A stretch of 64,000 bases of DNA from Jaltomata sinuosa (Eukaryota > Streptophyta > Magnoliopsida > Solanales > Solanaceae), in assembly GCA_003996215.1 (NCBI GenBank), contig QJPP01007233.1, positions 1,173,501-1,237,500 on the forward strand, given 5' to 3'. The notes beneath the pieces are model-generated. The model had not been told where the DNA came from, did no database searches, and was given only the letters and a program-made list of their open reading frames with translations. Made by a program: the position numbers and the translations under genes. This document shows, in pieces, positions 55,701 to 64,000 of the stretch (the first letter of the stretch is position 1; the number at the start of each line of letters is the position of its first letter).

Positions 55701-57603
55701 AGAAATGAGCCCAAGCCTTTTTTGAGGTGAAACAATTTAAGGATTTCTTAGAATACGTAATATATAAAAACTTAGTACTATAATAATCAAATTTCAGCAT
55801 CTGATATGCAACGATAAAGTCTAACCCCTCAAAGTTGCGATTCAAAGAACCGACAGCTTCTCGTGTGTATCACTTTGTACATTATTGCTTAAAACACACA
55901 TTTGCATGTCTTCACCATGAAATGATAACCCTCACTTTGCATCGTTTCATCGCTTTAAGTAACAAAACAATGGAATTTAACAACACTGAATAACTTTTCC
56001 CCCTTGATAATATGGTAAGCTCCAGATTCGGCTTGATCACCCAAATACCCAATTCCTTTTTCCTTGTAATCAGTCTGGACAAAGTCCCACTTAGCAAAGA
56101 AACTACAGACATAGTCCCACTTAGGCAAGTGATTGTTAACTTAATTGGTGTTATTGCTTCTTATGAAATCAATGAAGCAGTTATTCTCTTGGTAGTTTTT
56201 TTTTTAAAAAAATCAGGTTCTCTTGGTAGCTTTTTCTTTGTTGATCATCTTCTTTAGCTGACTTAGCATCCGTTTTTTTCTTGCAGCAAGTCATCAAAGA
56301 AACTATGGAAACAGTCCCACTTATGAAAGAGATTGTTGATTACTACAGTGGACCCGATGTAGTAACGGCAAAGCAACAGCAACAAGAGCTTGTAAGGGTG
56401 GCAAAAACTCTTCCAGAAAGTGCACCTAATTCAGTAAAGCGGTTCACAGAGCGTGCCGTTCTGTCTCTACAGGTCAAGCATTTATTATCCAACAGTCATT
56501 TGCTTTTAGTTATATTTTAAGCCTAATAAGAATGAAACAGTAACATAGCATACTGGTCTAAGAATGAAAGACTTCTCTCTGAGCATTAAAGAAATGAAAA
56601 ACTAACAAGATAAGGAAATCAACTATCTTCTTATTCAATTGCTAGTCTCTATTTACGTGGACTGCTCCTGTTTTCCATCATACTTAGTACAAAATATGTA
56701 TCCAAAGCAATAATATTTTTAAGTGTTCATCTTATAGAAACTAATATAAAGAGCCGAAATAACAAGAAAGTGTTTTTTTAAAAATGTTTGTTGTTTCTAA
56801 TGCAAACATGGGAAATTGGAATAAAAACTTGGAAACTTTGAAAAGAATTATGCTTTTATTATGTCACCATACGAGGAAATGTTGAAATTATAATTAATTA
56901 GCAAGTTATTTCGTTCCTAATGTCGCTATACAAAGAAATAATAAGGTCTTTATTACTTAAAAAAGGTCAAACAACGAATGAAAAGAATTAATAGTTTTAG
57001 AAATTAATTATTATTACAATTTTATCCACCATGGAATGCAAACGAAGGTCAAAAAAGTCTGTCAACATTTTATGTTGGAGTTTCGTGGTTCTATAATACT
57101 ATTGATTAGTTGTCTTCCCACCAAGTGACTATTATCATCTTTTATTTACTTATACTATCCTCTTTAAAAGAGACTAGTACTAACAACCCATTATTTCTAA
57201 TATACTTGATAATTATATCTGGACACTTTGCTCTTGTGGGAGGAAGTATATCATTTGATGTTGTGGGGGACTACGTACCTTTTTTATGGTGTTCAATTTA
57301 TATTATTAGTCATTATCGTCTTTCTTTTTTCGTTCTTATGTTAAAGATCTTTGGCTCCTTTGAAAATCCTAATTTTAGCTCTATTAGACTGGATGTTTTC
57401 TTCTTAAAGTAATGATGTATCTAAAAGTTAAAAACATCTGGTGACTGTTTCATCTTTTACCTGGACACTTGCTTCTTATGTTTCCACTGTGTCGCAATAT
57501 CTGACAGTTACCTATCTTACAGAGCAACCCAGGGTGGGGATTTGACAAGAAATGCCAGTTCATGGACAAAGTTGTATTAGAGGTCTCTCAGCATTACAAA
57601 TAG
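52799..57603 (+). CDS. Probable mitochondrial small-subunit ribosomal protein (mS35-like), Gly/Arg-rich
   Basis: Exons 52799-53785, 53872-54021, 56287-56472 and 57523-57603 join in frame to 467 residues. The N-terminus MRRSLSKLSHCSIGRPP is basic and Ser-rich, like a mitochondrial presequence. Residues 30-290 are low complexity. They include GGGGGGGRGRGRG, GHGRGRGKP, AGRGRGG and a dense RG tract GRGGRGAVRGRGGRGRGRGR near 255-280, separated by Pro/Ser linkers. The conserved part is residues about 295-467: MADGEKLAQ-type start (EKLAQKLGPETMNTLAEGF), VLPSPMDDAYIEALHTN, IECEPEYLMADFE, PPIPLRDALEKMKPFLMAY, LPESAPNSVKRFTERAV and NPGWGFDKKCQFMDK. From memory this matches the plant S24/S35 (MRP-S28 domain) family, so a mitoribosome role is inferred. 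Intron 2 holds a TS SINE. Confidence 0.72.
55087..55214 (+). mobile_element. TS SINE-like element in mS35-like intron 2
   Basis: TTGAGCCGGGGGTCTATCGG, AAACAGCCTCTCTACCTCAC, GGTAGTGGTATGGACTGCGT, ACACTCTACCCTCCCCAGAC, then CACGCTGTGGGAATACACTG and a (GTT)n tail. It is sense to the host gene. It shares an unusual subfamily signature with the reversed copy at 60632 (TGGTATGGACTGCG and CCCACGCTGTGGG). Confidence 0.85.
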
Positions 57604-58905
57604 ATCACACTTTATTCTCAAGAAAATGTCTTCAATACTGAAGTTGAGATAGATGTGCTTAAACAGCGTTACTACGAGCAGGATGATGACTAGGAAATAT
57701 TGCGTACAAGTTTGTTTACTGGAAATGCTGAGAGTTTGGTTTCTGTGTATGGAGATTTTGATTTTTTTTGATTTGACATGTAATGGTTGATTTGTTTTAA
57801 GGTTGTCCATTGGCATTGAGTCATCCCAGTTTTCAATAATTTGAAGATGAATTCTGGTACCTTAGTGCTTAGGAGTTCTTCTGATTTGCTTAATACTGAT
57901 GTACTCCCACAGAGCTGTCTTACCTTCAAGATACGAGGATCATACTTCTGGAAATAATTTCAATCTTTCCTTTCGGAAGGCCTAATTTCTTGCAACTTTT
58001 CCGTTTTAGTTGCATGATTATTGCATTCTATTAGTATATGGCTAAAACAGTCAACTCCATTCTCAGTTTTGTCGAATTCTCTCTCATATTTACCCCCTAT
58101 TATCAGATTCTCTCTTTTCTGCTGTGTAAAACCAGTTGGCCATGGAAGCTAATCTGTTCTAAGTAGAATGACTTGATTAGTAGCTTATGAAGCATGCTCG
58201 ACCCAACATAATTTACAAAGGAGGGTTATTTGTAACAGATGTTTATTTTGTGAGGGTTGGGATATAAGGATACAGATCACTTTTTCATTCACTGCAAGTT
58301 TATGAGCCAGTTATGGAGCATGTTGATGAAGTTGCTTGAGTTGCAAATGTTACATGCCAAGTACCGCTGAAGATCATTTGCAGTGTTGGTACAGAAATTG
58401 ACACCTGCTAATCACTTGACGCTGGAAAATGGACAATAATCCTAAATTGCATTAAATAAAATCTAGGAGCAAGAATAACAAATAGCCCATTTGCTCCATA
58501 AGTGGTCAGTAATAATGCACAAATAGCAAGATAATGAAAAAGCCTGCTACAACTAGAAGTTCAGGATACAATAGAAGTTACAAACTCAGGTATGATACAG
58601 ATCAACCTTGTTTCATATACCAGCTTTTCTGCAAGAAATTGTTTCATCACATGATCAGCCCCTCTGTAGCTGATGCTCGATTCTTCAAGTATAGGAGTTA
58701 GCTTTTATGTAAATGACGATCCACCTCCATATGGGAAATTGCAGTATCTCTTACACACAAATGCTACAAAGATCTATTTCGTGCCAGAATTCCAGCAAAG
58801 AATTGCAACAAAAGAATGTATAGGCAAGAACGTGCTTCCAATTGCAGCTCCACGATAGCTTTAGACATGAGAATACTAGGTCTTCAAACAAGTTACTACA
58901 CAACT
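57604..58905. other. Convergent 3' flanks with a LINE trace
   Basis: This is the gap between the mS35-like stop and the methyltransferase stop (convergent genes), holding both 3'UTRs. A LINE-like segment is listed separately at 58215-58375. No other gene is seen. Confidence 0.45.
58215..58375 (+). mobile_element. LINE zinc-binding (zf-RVT) domain remnant
   Basis: On the plus strand, CNRCLFCEGW followed after a frame change by DTDHFFIHCKFMSQLWSMLM matches the CX2C-type...DHLFLHC...LW pattern at the C-terminus of plant LINE reverse transcriptases. It is short and frameshifted, and no other LINE part is recognised nearby. Confidence 0.5.
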
Positions 58906-61900
58906 TCAAGCTTTGAATCTCCTAAATCCAAACCAAATTTCATAGTGGTTGAATAGCAAACTATCATGTGTAAACTTGCCAATATACTCTAGCCCTAAAT
59001 CATTCAACCTCTTTGTGCATTCTTCTCCTCTCAATCGTGAACAGAACTTGATATTATGTGACACAAAGATTCGACCTTCTAGAGGTTTCAATTTACCCGC
59101 CAACCTCTCCAAACCAACCCAAACAAGTTTATCAGGAATATGAAGAAAAACAGCACTTGCATATATCAGATCATACATAGTTCCAGATCCAAATTTACTA
59201 AAATCCATGTCTTCACCTCTAACAATAAGGGGACGCTTGTGTAATAAGCCCTGAGATGGAAGCTCATATCGGAATGCAGCCATTAAAGAAAGTTCATCTC
59301 TCTCAAGACAGTGGAAGTGTTCTGGATTCAAGTACCGGATGAAGTGTAATCCAACGCGAAGAGTCCCACATCCAATCTCAAGAACTTGGGAATTTGGGGT
59401 TAGATGGGCTGACTCTGCAAGGAATTCAAAAACATCCCTCCCTCCTGCCCATGGTTCTCCATAATTGCTATGGTGCTGTTCTACGAGGAGTTCACCAGGA
59501 CAAGGAAGGGCAGTGTGATTATTTGTTTGTTCTCCTTCATAATGTGATATGCCCTTGAACCTGAAAAAAGACAGAGAAGTTATAATATGCAAGCCGAGCT
59601 ACTACTGAGTGGCTACTGACACTAGCACTTGATCAGCACTTCAGATGCATCCAAGAGGAAAGCACCTAATAACAATTTCCATTTCCTGGCCCTCTTAACC
59701 AAATATGCTATGCATTATTTTTATAACAACCGCAACAACTACTACGTCTCTTTCCCAAGCTAGTTGGAGTCTATGCATTATCTTTCCAATTTCCATAACG
59801 AAAAAGAAAAGACGAGGTTGATAAAATCATGTGAACAAATTCAAACTATAAAAAATATTTATTTCTTGTTTAGAGCCTAGTTTCATGTTTATTTCTGAGA
59901 GTACTAAAAGCCCATTTTCTTTCTTTTCAAGGAAAAGAATATAAAGGGAGAGGATGGTGAAACCGTAAAAGAGAAAACTTCCAAAATAAGCGTACTTGTC
60001 TCTCATTGTTTATTACTCACACTTATCAAAGCACAATGTCTTCTTAATCATATTCTTCTTGTTTCGATAAAATAAGGTAATTTTATTTATGAACAGTACC
60101 AATGTCTTCTTAATCATCTACTTATCCTTCTATTAATGAACAACCAGCCCCATGGGAAAGAATAAAATGGAACCTTTGACACATTACCATCTTGCCCTCT
60201 ATTCCCTTACCCAAGCAACTTATTTATCTTTAATTGTTTCCAGATCGAATACTGTCATCATTAGTACTCATCATATAGATTATACATTAATTCCCGTCTA
60301 GACTATATATCTCCTTAAACTAAATAGATAGTACGAATTCTCCTTATGCAAATGCATAAAACCATTACCTCATAAAAAAAATCATGAACAAAAATCTAAA
60401 ACAGCACGAACAGAAGTACTTCATCTCACTATCTTTCTACCTTAACCAATGTCACTTAGTACTCTAAGAGAAGAAACAACTTCCGGTACAACCAAGCAAT
60501 TGCCACGAATTTCTACAAATTTACTGAATTTACGAGCAATCACAATAAAGACATGATCTTTTGACTGCTTAAATCAAAACTTTACCGGGTTAGTTTCACA
60601 GGTGGTCACTCAACTTGTAGTATAATTGCGGTACAACAACAACAACAACAACAACATACCCAGTGTATTCCCACAGCGTGGGGTCTGGGGAGGGTAGAGT
60701 GTACGCAGTCCATACCACTACCTCAGAATATCATTATTGCCATTTTCCAGCCACATTCAACTAAATCACAACCATCTCATTAAATAAAATTATTTTAATG
60801 TTACCAACTCAAGCTTATTGTAACATTGTAGATATGAGGCGTTTAGATACTTAGGTTCTTGACCCCTGTAAATGAAGTTCCTCAAAACACAGTTATTTCC
60901 AAAACCAAAAACCTGACCACACAACATGCTAGTATCGATTGTTTGATGCTGCAGCAGTTGAATGCTATTCGCCAGAACAAATTGTTTTAATGAAGTTATT
61001 AGAAGGAAGATCCATCTTTCCAGCTGGCCTCTAGTTGTTTCTGATCAGATATTTCGCTTTTGCAGTATTTGGAAAGCTACTAAAAGATTATGCTGGAAAG
61101 TATTGCATATGAATTATACATGATTTGTTTCTTTCCAGTTCATATATTGCTGTTATCTTAATTGATCAAAGAAGATAAAGAACATTTTAATTATGAGCCA
61201 TTATAAGTAAGCTCACCGCAATTATACATCCTCAAGTATACCCATACCTTAAAAAAAAGGGCAGCTCAGTGCACTAAAGCTTCCGCTACGCGCAAGTTCT
61301 GGGGAAGGAATGGACCACAAGGGTCTATTGTACGCAGCCTTAGCTTGCATTTTTGCAAGAGGCGGAACACATGACAACAACTTTACCAGTTACGCCAAGT
61401 ATACCTATACCCTTGTGATAAAAATCATATTTTTTTTTAATGAAATGGTTGTGATTTCCGGTGAAGTTTGCCGGAAAATGACAAAGAGGGTATTTTAGTT
61501 AGAAAAATAAGTTTGATAATTTTATGCAATTACACTACAAGTTGAGTGACATTCTATGAAATACCCAAACTTCACCATGCGCAGAACACTACATATTAAT
61601 CCAAGCATGGAAAATGTTAAAACATAGATTGAGAAAGTGACATACTGAAGAAGATCCTGGAGCTGTTGTTGGCGAGTACGAGGGTTGATCCCTTTGCGCA
61701 GCACATTATCCGCCATATGGAGTCCATTACCCTCGATCTGTTTCTTCACCCACTCTATATCATCTGATGACGTCGAGATCCGTTCTCCGGTGCCGGATCT
61801 GGAGCCACTAACGGCGGCGACGGCGGTGGTGGTGGTTGGAGTGACAGGGCAATTACACGGTGGTGGTGAGGAAAAAAGAAAGAAGAGGAATACGGCGGAA

Positions 61901-61974
61901 ATGGCGGCGCCGGAGAGGAGTAGCACCGGCAGAGATACTACCACTCCCTTGGAGGATGATGATAGCAGAGCCAT
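58906..61974 (-). CDS. Membrane-anchored SAM-dependent methyltransferase, two exons
   Basis: Exons 61974-61646 and 59560-58906 join (CA + G) to 327 residues. Residues 11-35 (VVVSLPVLLLSGAAISAVFL, then FFLF) form one hydrophobic segment followed by a Pro/Thr/Ser-rich stem, as in type II signal-anchor proteins of the ER/Golgi. The catalytic domain begins near residue 125. Motif I is VLEIGCGTLRVG (169-180), the SAM-binding loop. FHCLERDELSLMAAFRYELP fits the acidic-residue motif after strand 2. DLIYASAVFLHIP fits motif II and GRIFVSHN a later strand. The upstream ATG of a longer open frame at 62037 is out of the coding context, so MALLSSSSKG is chosen. The substrate is unknown. The intron holds two SINEs. 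Confidence 0.85.
60632..60726 (-). mobile_element. TS SINE-like element, minus strand, in methyltransferase intron
   Basis: On the plus strand it begins with (CAA)n and reads CATACCCAGTGTATTCCCAC, AGCGTGGGGTCTGGGGAGGG and TAGAGTGTACGCAGTCCATA, then CCACTACCTCAG. This is the reverse complement of the copy at 55087. It is sense relative to its minus-strand host gene. Confidence 0.85.
61258..61385 (+). mobile_element. Second SINE family in methyltransferase intron
   Basis: GGGCAGCTCAGTGCACTAAA, GCTTCCGCTACGCGCAAGTT, CTGGGGAAGGAATGGACCAC, AAGGGTCTATTGTACGCAGC and TTTTTGCAAGAGGCGGA match the widespread plant tRNA-derived SINE with GCAGCCCGGTGCACTAAGC-type start. The internal pol III boxes are partly decayed. 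It is antisense to the methyltransferase. Confidence 0.75.
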
Positions 61975-63391
61975 GAGAGTGGTGAGATTTCTCTGCGTTT
62001 CTCTATTTGTAGATTTTCCAATCCAATAATGGCACACAACTATGAGCTCTGCATCTATTGTACCATGTGTCTAACAGATGGTACCTTTCACTCTTTTTTT
62101 TAAAAAAAAAATTGTACTAATGGGTGAATAAGTAATTTAATTTTATGGGAGATTTGAGGGAAATAAAAAAAAAATATTAATGGTCACTAATCATGTATTT
62201 TTAGTACTTCACAAATATTACAGTGTGTGTTTATGAGTTATCAAAAAATAAAATATTCTTTAAGAGCTCTCTTATATTGCTTGTTCTCGTGATAAACTAA
62301 CAGTTAAAGTTGAAATTGAATCCCTTTAGAGTTTTGAAACATAAAAGGGATCAATATGGAAAGTCCATAATCAAACCATGGATGAAAAAAAAAAAACTAA
62401 CCAAAATAATGTGCAAAAAAAAATTGACAAAAATGAGCCAGAGCATATTTTTTTAGTGTGCTATATGAGGCTTAATTAACGGCTTCTTTCAAAATTCGTC
62501 ATACATTGATCGTATACTTCAAAAGAAAATTATAAATATTAATTTATTTATCAAGGTTTTATTGGCTAGACAATTACATGACATTACATAAAGCTCTTTT
62601 AAAAACATTTCATATTGTCAAGATACTAGTAATTAATAAAATAAGTGATTCAATATATAAAATATGTGTGATTTTTTGTTGAAAAAAACGTTCCAATATC
62701 TTATAAAAATAATGTTGCTTGGATAGCTTAATTGAATGAAGAATATACCAAAGGAGAGACCAAATAAAGCACACTTTGCAAAGTTCTTAATGAGGGTAAG
62801 CAAATGCCCGTGGAGTTAAAGGTTTAAAGTAAGTTTGTCGAACAAGTTTAGAGGTATTTAATCACTTGAAAGTTGTTAAGGAGTAAATAAATACACGTGG
62901 AGTCTAAAATAAGTTTGCATAAATTTAGGGGTGTTTTGATATCTTTTCTCTATTTTTAAATGTACATAAAATTAGATGTGTCCTGAAAAAATAAAGTGAT
63001 ATTTCATCAAGGAAGGGGGGGCGCTCAACCGTTGAAGCTTCAGCTTTTCCATCGTTCTATTAACCACAAATGGTTAACTGTGCTCTCAATTTGGGCTTCA
63101 GTTTCATCTTTTAGCCCAATTTCTCCTTATCCCGATCTTATTAAAGAAGGAAGTAAACAGATCAATATTTCTACGTACTTTTGTTACGAAAGGTGCGGGC
63201 AGGGGGACGGCAGGGAGGCCGGCCCTCAACTTAGGTCCTTCCAACTTGCTTTTGCTATGTAATATGCCCAAAATAAATCTTTTATAATAAAAAACAAATA
63301 CCAATATGGAGTAATTAATATCTCTTCATCACCAAAAGATACAAGAGATACAATTCCACTAAGCATATAAATTAAATAAGTTCAAAGCAAT
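61975..63391. other. Intergenic region between methyltransferase and MADS genes
   Basis: It holds the upstream region of the methyltransferase gene (61975 onwards) and the 3' flank of the MADS gene. It is AT-rich in the middle. No exon or recognised transposon is seen. A short GC-rich spot near 63190-63225 is unassigned. Confidence 0.45.
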
Positions 63392-63877
63392 TTACAAAAA
63401 CAAAGCTTGAAACGACTCAGAATCTTTAACGGAAGCAACATTCTCTCTGGTTCCTTCCAATTGCTTCTTCAACATTAAGAGTTGATTCAAATTTTGACAT
63501 TGTTCAACATCTATACTCTCCACCCAATCGCGGAGACCATTCCTCTTCCTCGACGTCGATGATGATTTCGACCCCGAGGATCCGCCAGAAACAACAACCA
63601 CATCAGAATTAGAATGATGGGAATTCAACCCTGACGTTGATGGTTCGGTACATCTACTACTATTAGAAAAATGCTTTTCGATAGCAGAATTAACGTCTCC
63701 ACAAGTGTATGGCCTCCCAGTGGGTGAAAAAACAACAGAGGCGACACGAGAACCCGTCATTGATTCGAGTTCTTTAGCTTTTTTGAAAAGCCCTTTGCGT
63801 CTTTTCGAGAATGTAACCATTCTAGACGTTTCCTTTGTGATTTTCTGGATCTCTATCTTCTTCTTCCCAGTGCCCAT
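63392..63877 (-). CDS. Type I MADS-box protein, AGL61/AGL62-like (M-alpha)
   Basis: An intronless minus-strand frame of 161 residues. Residues 1-60 form an SRF-type MADS domain: MGTGKKKIEIQKITKETSRM, then VTFSKRRKGLFKKAKELESM, then VASVVFSPTGRPYTCGDVN. The middle (70-110) is Ser/Asn/Gly-rich. The end (115-150) has a short helical, Leu-rich segment (NLNQLLMLKKQLEG). No K-box is present, so it is type I rather than MIKC. The lack of introns and small size fit the M-alpha group. These factors act mainly in the female gametophyte and endosperm. A TATA box lies 58 bp upstream of the ATG. It could be functional; type I genes also often become pseudogenes, but no lesion is seen. Confidence 0.9.
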   Translation of the reverse strand: MGTGKKKIEIQKITKETSRMVTFSKRRKGLFKKAKELESMTGSRVASVVFSPTGRPYTCGDVNSAIEKHFSNSSRCTEPSTSGLNSHHSNSDVVVVSGGSSGSKSSSTSRKRNGLRDWVESIDVEQCQNLNQLLMLKKQLEGTRENVASVKDSESFQALFL

Positions 63878-63934
63878 ATGTTCTTCTTCAAGAAGTAGAT
63901 TTGGAATTATTTTGAGGTTTTGATGTAAATGTGT

Positions 63935-63942
63935 ATTTATAG
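63935..63942 (-). promoter_or_regulatory. TATA box of the MADS-box gene
   Basis: The minus strand reads TATAAATA about 58 bp upstream of the start codon, within CTCTATAAATACACATTTAC. Position and sequence fit a plant core promoter with a short 5'UTR. Confidence 0.7.
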
Positions 63943-64000
63943 AGTAAATTGGAAATCAAATATGGTTTAGGTAAGGGATTCCTAAAGCTATTAAAATTGG

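Noticed and set aside
58673..58858. 61-residue open frame on the plus strand
   Set aside because: It lies in the probable 3'UTR of the minus-strand methyltransferase and has no known domain.
61685..62029. 114-residue open frame antisense to methyltransferase exon 1
   Set aside because: The opposite strand carries the conserved, spliced gene; this frame has no recognisable domain.

Overview
The window is nuclear DNA from a flowering plant, almost certainly a Solanaceae species (Solanum or a close relative). The genes are intron-rich with GT-AG introns. The repeats are typical of that family: TS/RTE-type elements ending in GTTGTTGTTG, a Tnt1/Tork-like copia element, hAT/Stowaway/Mutator-type MITEs, and the 3' end of a LINE that is very common in nightshades. 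No bacterial, organellar or viral genome segment is seen.

Layout. 1-5399: a degenerate Ty1/copia retrotransposon on the minus strand, with the left LTR cut by the window edge. 5400-5620: a stray copy of the 3' flank of a cysteine synthase gene. 8458-10475: a 2-kb foldback (Mutator-like) element with a satellite core. 11288-16320 (+): a ten-exon O-acetylserine(thiol)lyase gene with a second palindromic Mutator-like element in intron 6. 17460-18814 (-): a three-exon SMP-domain LEA (seed maturation) gene with RY and ABRE motifs upstream. 20120-22013 (+): a three-exon dUTPase. 22014-24420: a repeat-filled gap (solo LTR, SINE/RTE tail, LINE 3' end). 24421-35889 (+): a thirteen-exon Raf-like MAPKKK of the EDR1 type. 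36750-40900 (-): a decayed cluster of GNAT acetyltransferase copies around a broken F-box gene. 41440-43980: a dispersed repeat carrying a long purine triplet tract and an F-box relic. 44150-52130: AT-rich MITE-dense DNA with a further GNAT remnant. 52799-57603 (+): a four-exon gene for a probable mitochondrial ribosomal protein (mS35-like) with a Gly/Arg-rich N-terminal half. 58906-61974 (-): a two-exon membrane-anchored SAM methyltransferase. 63392-63877 (-): an intronless type I MADS-box gene.

The genes are unrelated housekeeping, stress and regulatory loci and do not form a pathway cluster. The best leads are the rearranged cysteine synthase neighbourhood (tandem-duplication footprint, two foldback transposons, altered substrate-loop residues), the GNAT/F-box segmental duplication, an overlapping uORF at the dUTPase start and a GC-AG intron in the EDR1-like gene. 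I found no clear evidence of a wholly new biological system. All exon boundaries were placed by eye from splice signals and reading-frame continuity; no alignment or database search was run.
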